Below are positions 58,993 to 64,000 of a DNA stretch of 64,000 bases, piece by piece. A program made the translations under genes and the position numbers. Under the pieces are notes generated by a model that ran no database searches, was not told the origin of the DNA, and was given only the letters and a program-made list of their open reading frames with translations. Within the stretch, counting starts at the first letter, position 1, and every line of letters begins with the position of its first letter. The DNA is from Pelagirhabdus alkalitolerans (GTDB taxonomy: Bacteria > Bacillota > Bacilli > Bacillales > Amphibacillaceae). The stretch spans positions 124,001-188,000 of the forward strand of contig NZ_FMYI01000004.1 in NCBI RefSeq assembly GCF_900096905.1, in the 5' to 3' direction.

Positions 58993-60675
58993 CTAAAATC
59001 TTCCGGATTTTAAAATGGCGAGTATCATCCAAATAAACATAGACACCGCAACGAAAAAGCCAATTTCAATTGCAGGTAAATTCCAAATAAATGATGATTC
59101 TCCTGATAAAGCAGAACCGATGATCAGCCCTACCATAATAATACTAAAGGCGAGTAGGACAATACTAAAGGATAATTGATTACTAATTCGATCCATCTTC
59201 TTAAGTAATAAATTTAAATCAGGAACCTGAACTTCAATTCTCAATTTGTCTTTTTTTATAATGGATGAGAGCGATTTTAATTGCTTCGGTAGTGATGTAA
59301 ACATTTCCCCGAATTCAATGACTTGATCAAACGTACGCGCCGCCATTTTCTTAGGATTATAGCGATCTTTTAACAATTGTCTTCCGTATGGTTCTGCAAT
59401 TTCAACAACACTTAGGTCAGGATCCAATTGTTCAATCGTGCCCTCTAATGTTAATAAAGCTTTCCCGAGTAATGTAAAGTCTGCTGATAACTCAATTTTA
59501 TGCTTATAAGCGACTTGAAAGAGTTCACTAACAGCATCAGCTAAACTCACATCACTTAGTGGCACCCGGTAATAACGATCCATCAGTACATCCACATCTG
59601 TCTTCATTAACTCTTTATCAATATCATCAGGTGCTACACCCATTTCGAGCATAACATCGACCATCTTATCTGTATTTTCCCGCATGAGTGAAATTAGAAG
59701 TGTACCGAATTGTCGCTTCATTTCTTCAGTTAATCGCCCAACCATACCAAAGTCTAATAAAACGAGCTTTTCTTGAGGTTGAATTAAGATATTACCTGGA
59801 TGTGGATCTGCATGGAAGAAGCCATCAATTAAAACTTGTTGAAAAGTCATTTCAGCCAGTGTTTCTGCAATCTTCTTTTTCTCATACCCAACAACTTGTT
59901 CTTCTGTTATTTCTTTAAGCTTAACACCTTTAACGAATTCCATGACCAATACTTTTTTTGTTGTGTATTCAGAATATATTTTAGGAATATACACATCATC
60001 ATTGTCTTCAAATTGTTGATTCATCTTTGTCATATTACGTGCTTCAACAATGTAATCGAGTTCTAATCGAATGGTCTTTGCGAATTCCTCAACGACGTCT
60101 CTTGCCCGGTATCGAACAGCCCATTCCATTCTAAGTTCTGCTAATGTCGCTAACTCTTTTAAAATTTCAAAATCTGTTTCAATCTTGTTTTCAATGTTTG
60201 GCCTTTGAACTTTAACAGCAACACGCTCATTTGTCTCGCGCAGTGTTGCTAAATGGACTTGGCCAATTGAAGCTGCTGCTAAGGGCTCCTCTTCAAAAGA
60301 TTTAAACACATGATCGAGTGACTCGCCTAGTTCCGCTTCTACAATTTCTTTTGCTTCCTCGTATGGAAAAGGGGGAACATGGTTTTGTAGTTTTTCTAAT
60401 TCAGAAATGATTTCATCAGGAAAAATGTCAGGTCGAGTACTCGCAACCTGACCAAATTTAATAAACGTCGGACCCAGTTCTTCTAAAATCAAACGAATCC
60501 GCTCGCCTAATGTTTTTTCCTCTGCTTCTGGGTTTCGTTGTTTATATAGACGCTTAGGAATAACATGTAAATCATTTAACCCAAGCTCTTTTAATAGAAA
60601 CCCTAAACCATTTCTGGAAAAGGCAATAATAATGTCTTTATAACGATTTAAATGCCTCATCCGTCTTTCAAACAC
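58993..60675 (-). CDS. UbiB/AarF (ABC1) family atypical kinase
   Basis: A 560-residue protein kinase-like ATPase linked in other organisms to quinone or lipid homeostasis. Family features in order: the KxGQ motif (IKFGQVASTRPDI), the Ala-rich loop AAASIGQVHLA, the Lys in VKVQRP, HADPHPGNIL and the metal motif DFGMVG. Two C-terminal membrane segments end the protein. It starts with GTG, six bases after GGGGGGAG. It follows the phasin-like gene by 34 bases. A terminator lies after it. Confidence 0.9.
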   Translation of the reverse strand: MFERRMRHLNRYKDIIIAFSRNGLGFLLKELGLNDLHVIPKRLYKQRNPEAEEKTLGERIRLILEELGPTFIKFGQVASTRPDIFPDEIISELEKLQNHVPPFPYEEAKEIVEAELGESLDHVFKSFEEEPLAAASIGQVHLATLRETNERVAVKVQRPNIENKIETDFEILKELATLAELRMEWAVRYRARDVVEEFAKTIRLELDYIVEARNMTKMNQQFEDNDDVYIPKIYSEYTTKKVLVMEFVKGVKLKEITEEQVVGYEKKKIAETLAEMTFQQVLIDGFFHADPHPGNILIQPQEKLVLLDFGMVGRLTEEMKRQFGTLLISLMRENTDKMVDVMLEMGVAPDDIDKELMKTDVDVLMDRYYRVPLSDVSLADAVSELFQVAYKHKIELSADFTLLGKALLTLEGTIEQLDPDLSVVEIAEPYGRQLLKDRYNPKKMAARTFDQVIEFGEMFTSLPKQLKSLSSIIKKDKLRIEVQVPDLNLLLKKMDRISNQLSFSIVLLAFSIIMVGLIIGSALSGESSFIWNLPAIEIGFFVAVSMFIWMILAILKSGRF

Positions 60676-60709
60676 ACAAAACTCCCCCCTTCTATAAACT
60701 CATCTTTAT

Positions 60710-60976
60710 TTATTCTTGACTGATACGTGCTGCGATATCATCGATTCTCGCTTCGATACGACGAATATCTTCTTTCGTTGCCACATTAAATTCACCTAAA
60801 ATGTCATTATGCGTTTCAGTACCTTTTTTTGCATAATCGCGAACGAATTCTTTTGCTTCCTCACGCGTCATTTCACCTTTTTTAACTAACTCATCTACGA
60901 CTTTATCAGCTTGTTCAACACCTGTTGCTGCAATACCTAAACCAAGTGCGACACCTTTTTTAAACATATCTTTCAT
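60710..60976 (-). CDS. Phasin-like small protein
   Basis: An 88-residue helical protein (FKKGVALGLGIAATGVEQADK, GEMTREEAKEFVRDYAKKG, EDIRRIEARIDDI). It resembles phasin/PhaP-family proteins that coat polyester granules or, in Firmicutes, accompany UbiB kinases. No polyhydroxyalkanoate genes are in the window, so the coat role is uncertain. The ATG follows AAAGGAGCG. Operon with the UbiB gene. Confidence 0.8.
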   Translation of the reverse strand: MKDMFKKGVALGLGIAATGVEQADKVVDELVKKGEMTREEAKEFVRDYAKKGTETHNDILGEFNVATKEDIRRIEARIDDIAARISQE

Positions 60977-61038
60977 TTGAATCGCTCCTTTTTTGTAAGA
61001 ATTATCTATTATATGACTATTCCACTTTCATTATCCGT

Positions 61039-61737
61039 TTAAACCTCTTCATCTGATTGATAATCAGGAATACACCAATCAATCGGCGTTATTCCTGATT
61101 TTTCTAAATAAGCATTCGTCTTTGAAAAAGGTTGACTCCCGAAAAAACCACGATGCGCCGCTAATGGACTTGGATGTGACGATTCTATGATGTAGTGCTT
61201 CGTTGTATCGATCAACGCTTTTTTCTTTTGAGCAGCTGCACCCCATAATACGTACACAACGGGCGCCTCTTTTTGATTGAGCACATCAATCACACGATTC
61301 GTAAAGTGTTCCCATCCTTTATTTCGATGTGAATAGGCCGCGTTCCTTCTTACTGACAACACTGCATTGAGCAGTAGAACGCCTTGTTTAGCCCATTTAG
61401 TTAAATGACCATGATTAGGTATCTCACAACCGATGTCATTTGCTAATTCCTTGTATATGTTTTTTAAAGAAGGTGGTACTTTTACATGCGGTTGAACTGA
61501 GAAACTAAGCCCATGTGCTTGGTCATCGCCATGATAAGGGTCTTGCCCCAATATAACGACCTTCACGTTTTCATAGGGCGTATAGTGAAGCGCATTGAAT
61601 AGATCGTGTTGATTTGGAAAAACAACCTGCTCATTATATTCTTTTATTAAAAATTGCCGTAACTGTTGATAATACTCTTTTTCAAATTCATCATTTAAAT
61701 AATATGCCCAATCATTTGATAGAATCGAATCACGCAC
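61039..61737 (-). CDS. ung: Uracil-DNA glycosylase
   Basis: Removes uracil from DNA in base-excision repair. It has 232 residues. The catalytic motif GQDPYHGDDQAHGL (Asp activates water) and the loop HPSPLAAHRGFFG (leucine insertion loop) are intact. GTG at 61737 follows AGGGGGG. It lies 21 bases after the amidase gene. Confidence 0.97.
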   Translation of the reverse strand: MRDSILSNDWAYYLNDEFEKEYYQQLRQFLIKEYNEQVVFPNQHDLFNALHYTPYENVKVVILGQDPYHGDDQAHGLSFSVQPHVKVPPSLKNIYKELANDIGCEIPNHGHLTKWAKQGVLLLNAVLSVRRNAAYSHRNKGWEHFTNRVIDVLNQKEAPVVYVLWGAAAQKKKALIDTTKHYIIESSHPSPLAAHRGFFGSQPFSKTNAYLEKSGITPIDWCIPDYQSDEEV

Positions 61738-61758
61738 TGTAACGCCCCCCTTTCTTCG

Positions 61759-63240
61759 TTACGGATGAATAATCTGTTGCCATAAATGCGATGTTTCTAA
61801 TTGGGATGCGATATCTAACAATTGATCTTCACGACCTTTAGAGGCAATAAACTGAACGCCCATTGGCATCCCTTCTTCTGTTAAAGAGGTTGGCACATTC
61901 ATAGCTGGTTGTCCTGTTAAATTCGCTAACTGAGTAAATGGTGTATACGTCAAACTCGGTAAAAACATATCATAAACCAATTGACGTTGGTCTTTAATGG
62001 ACAGATGATCCACATGACGTAGTGACTTCATTTCCATTTTATTTGGTGTTAACTCACCGATCGCAGGAGCTGAATACGCATTTGTTGGTGTAATATAAAA
62101 ATCATATGTTTCATGGAATTGTGCCATGACTTCACTCGCCTTATCCCAACCAGCAAGGCTCTCACTATATTCACTAGCTGTTACATGTTTTCCTGTTTCA
62201 TGTAACACCCATGTGAAAATGTCTAAGTCATCAGATGAAATTGGACGACTTAACGCTCCTTCCATTTGACGAACGACTCGATTCATCTCACCACAATTCA
62301 TTGTGTAATAGTCTTTCATTACCTCAATACCGTTTAACGGCACTTCTTTTTCTTCAACGATATGACCTTGTTTTTCCAGCCATTTAACGACTTTATGAAC
62401 ACTTTGTTTAGCATCATCACTCACAGCTGTCCGAACAGGGGACGCGGTTGTAAATGCAATTCGATATGTTTGTTTCGATTCACCTTTGACAATATCAGCA
62501 TATCGCCCGCTATATAAAGGGGTTTGAAAAGCCGCTTCAGGCTGTACGGTTTGTAAAACATCTAATAAATGAGCGCTATCCCGAACAGATCGACTTAACA
62601 CAAAATCGATCGCAGCTCCTTGCCATTGTCTACCGACACCCGGTCCGACTGGCGTGCGTCCTCTTGTTGGCTTTAATCCAAATAAACCTGTAAAACTAGC
62701 AGGAATACGGATTGACCCACCACCATCACTAGCTCCCGCAACCGGAACAATGCCAGAAGCAACAGCAGCTGCTGCACCACCACTTGACCCACCTGGTGAA
62801 TAGTGTGGATTCCACGGGTTTTTAGTCGGTCCGTAAAGATCAGGCTCGGTAATGTTTTTTAGACCAAATTCTGGTGTGTTCGTTTGACCCATCATTAAGA
62901 ACCCTGCCTGTTTGAGACGTTTCGTAAAATGAGCATCCTGTTTTTGAATATTTCCTTTAAGTAAAGAAGATCCAGCCGTTAGCGGCTCATCTTTTAAGGC
63001 TTGTGAAATGTCTTTTAGTAACATCGGCACACCAAAGAAAGGTTGTCCTTCATTCTGAGCTAAGGTTGCTTCTTGGTACACTTTCTCCTCACGTGTTCTA
63101 ACTACTGCATTTAAACGTGGATTGACTTCTTCCAAACGTTTAAAACTTGCATGCAATAGTTCATCTGGCTTTACTTCTTTTTTCTGAATTAGTTCACTTA
63201 AACCAACAGCATCGAAACGTTGATAAGTATGGACGTCCAT
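61759..63240 (-). CDS. Amidase signature family amidase
   Basis: A 493-residue amidohydrolase with the Ser-cisSer-Lys triad: Lys in MLLKDIS, the central serines in PGGSSGGAAAAV and GGGSIRIPAS. Similar to GatA in fold but not in gene context, and closest in length and pattern to general amidases such as aryl acylamidases or cyclic-amide hydrolases. The substrate cannot be determined. Likely cotranscribed with ung. No signal peptide, so cytoplasmic. Confidence 0.87.
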   Translation of the reverse strand: MDVHTYQRFDAVGLSELIQKKEVKPDELLHASFKRLEEVNPRLNAVVRTREEKVYQEATLAQNEGQPFFGVPMLLKDISQALKDEPLTAGSSLLKGNIQKQDAHFTKRLKQAGFLMMGQTNTPEFGLKNITEPDLYGPTKNPWNPHYSPGGSSGGAAAAVASGIVPVAGASDGGGSIRIPASFTGLFGLKPTRGRTPVGPGVGRQWQGAAIDFVLSRSVRDSAHLLDVLQTVQPEAAFQTPLYSGRYADIVKGESKQTYRIAFTTASPVRTAVSDDAKQSVHKVVKWLEKQGHIVEEKEVPLNGIEVMKDYYTMNCGEMNRVVRQMEGALSRPISSDDLDIFTWVLHETGKHVTASEYSESLAGWDKASEVMAQFHETYDFYITPTNAYSAPAIGELTPNKMEMKSLRHVDHLSIKDQRQLVYDMFLPSLTYTPFTQLANLTGQPAMNVPTSLTEEGMPMGVQFIASKGREDQLLDIASQLETSHLWQQIIHP

Positions 63241-63401
63241 ATTGTGCCTCCTTGCACTCTTTTTTCAATTATATCGAAATCATATTCTTAAGAAAATAAA
63301 TTCGATTAGATTGTTAAGTAAACTTAATGACAAATTACAGTTTATTCACGAGTTTAAAAGGACAACGTTTAGTTTGAGTGTATTATAACCCATTAAAAGT
63401 A

Positions 63402-63428
63402 AACCCCCGCCAAGAGTTGACGGGGGTT
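63402..63428 (-). terminator. Terminator after the GNAT gene
   Basis: AACCCCCG pairs with CGGGGGTT across a short loop, with T-rich sequence after it on the minus strand. Confidence 0.85.
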
Positions 63429-63442
63429 AAACGACACACACT

Positions 63443-64000
63443 TTATCGATAAAGCGTCCAACGTTCTATATCTTCAAAGCCTAACTTTTTATAAATGTCA
63501 CCTGCACTTGGGTTATCATAAAATAAGCAAAGCTCCTTATCTTCATTAATCAGATCCTGTATCAACTTTGTTAAACATTTGGTTGCTAGTCCTTGGCCCA
63601 TATATCGGTGGTCAGTGGCTACGGCAACCACCATGGCTGAATGACTATTTTCAGCAACAGTTGATGCAGTCGAAACAACCCTGTCATCCATTTCAATGAA
63701 ATAACCTCTACCGACACCTTGCTCAAGATCTCTTTGTTTCGTCTTTGTGTTAATGGATTCCTTTGAATCTTCAAATTCTGGAACGCTTTTAATAAAAGTC
63801 GCCCACTTATCTAAATCATCAACTTGAAGTTGTTTGACATCATTTAGATCGATCGGAGGCAGTTGGCAATCTGTCGCACACTTAGCGTAATACAGACGAC
63901 GCGGGTTCTCGCTTTTATGATGAAGGTAAGGAATAACTTGGTTTGTGACCGATTCTAAGCCTGATAAAACCGATTTCTTTTTCGATTGGTTAATTATATC
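63443..64000 (-). CDS. GNAT family N-acetyltransferase (N-terminus outside window)
   Basis: The C-terminal 185 residues are visible and the frame is open to the window edge. The acetyl-CoA-binding region is present (VAVATDHRYMGQGLATKCL) with the terminal strand pattern FYDNPSAGDIYKKLGFEDIE. The N-terminal part (NPRRLYYAKCATDC) has the layout of two-domain GNAT proteins with a DUF4081-like front. Substrate unknown. An internal ATG at 63691 is not the start, because the frame continues well upstream. Confidence 0.85.
   Translation of the reverse strand, partial: DIINQSKKKSVLSGLESVTNQVIPYLHHKSENPRRLYYAKCATDCQLPPIDLNDVKQLQVDDLDKWATFIKSVPEFEDSKESINTKTKQRDLEQGVGRGYFIEMDDRVVSTASTVAENSHSAMVVAVATDHRYMGQGLATKCLTKLIQDLINEDKELCLFYDNPSAGDIYKKLGFEDIERWTLYR

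Noticed and set aside
63443..63691. An 82-residue acetyltransferase starting at the ATG at 63691
   Set aside because: The frame is open upstream to the window edge and encodes more of the same protein, so this is an internal Met.
1..64000. CRISPR arrays, tRNA or rRNA genes, insertion sequences, prophage
   Set aside because: No regular short repeats, cloverleaf or rRNA-like sequence, transposase (other than the Rpn-type protein) or phage structural gene was seen.

Overview
The window is low-GC chromosomal DNA from a Gram-positive bacterium of the Bacillaceae type. Three things point there. The gene order closely follows Bacillus subtilis (gatA-gatC-camS-ligA-pcrA-pcrB, yerC-yerB, purEKBCSQLFMNHD, yebG-yebE, pbuG, guaA, yeaB-like tgpA/DUF58/MoxR). 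The ribosome binding sites are strong AGGAGG types with many GTG and TTG starts. Control uses PurR boxes plus guanine riboswitches. Very acidic stretches in surface proteins and a Ktr-type K+ uptake gene are compatible with a salt-tolerant relative, but that is inference. Two chemoreceptors imply motility. A divergent gene pair with sigma-K-like promoters suggests the capacity to sporulate.

Layout. 1-7586 (minus): gatA (cut by the window edge), gatC, camS, ligA, pcrA, pcrB. 7754-10106 (minus): a Gfo/Idh/MocA oxidoreductase, yerC and yerB. 10341-13071 (plus): a GH4 6-phospho-glycosidase and a chemoreceptor without a sensor domain. 13120-15511 (minus): an ABC permease/ATPase pair. 15512-16097: non-coding DNA with a GC-rich extended palindrome that looks like a dispersed structured repeat. 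16098-28715 (minus): the complete 12-gene IMP biosynthesis operon, led by a guanine riboswitch with a clear terminator/antiterminator switch, a TTGACT-17-TATGCT promoter and two inverted PurBoxes. 29096-29888 (minus): a NETI-motif protein overlapping a DUF2179 membrane protein. 30352-31659 (minus): pbuG with its own riboswitch, promoter and PurBox pair in the same geometry.

32253-39345 is an accessory stretch between pbuG and guaA: PTS EIICB with a structured leader, an acetyltransferase, an AraC-GyrI regulator, three lipoproteins (one with no ordinary start codon) and an AT-rich membrane protein. 39674-45838 (minus): guaA with a third guanine riboswitch, then tgpA/DUF58/MoxR. 46027-48698 (plus): a LOV-STAS blue-light receptor and a chemoreceptor whose Cache domain appears to lie in the cytoplasm. 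48759-52313 (minus): a giant MMPL transporter. 52474-54147: the divergent spore-coat-like pair. 54234-64000 (minus): KtrB/D, an Rpn-family protein with altered catalytic residues, an RlmI-type rRNA methyltransferase, an AEC transporter, a UbiB-like kinase with a phasin-like protein, uracil-DNA glycosylase, an amidase and a GNAT acetyltransferase (cut by the window edge).

The dominant theme is guanine-controlled purine metabolism: de novo synthesis (pur), uptake (pbuG) and GMP formation (guaA) each have their own riboswitch, and pur and pbuG share PurR-type boxes. No CRISPR array, rRNA, tRNA, phage or insertion sequence was seen. The least explained features are the structured palindrome, the PTS leader, two genes with strong ribosome binding sites but non-canonical start codons, and the divergent sporulation-type pair.
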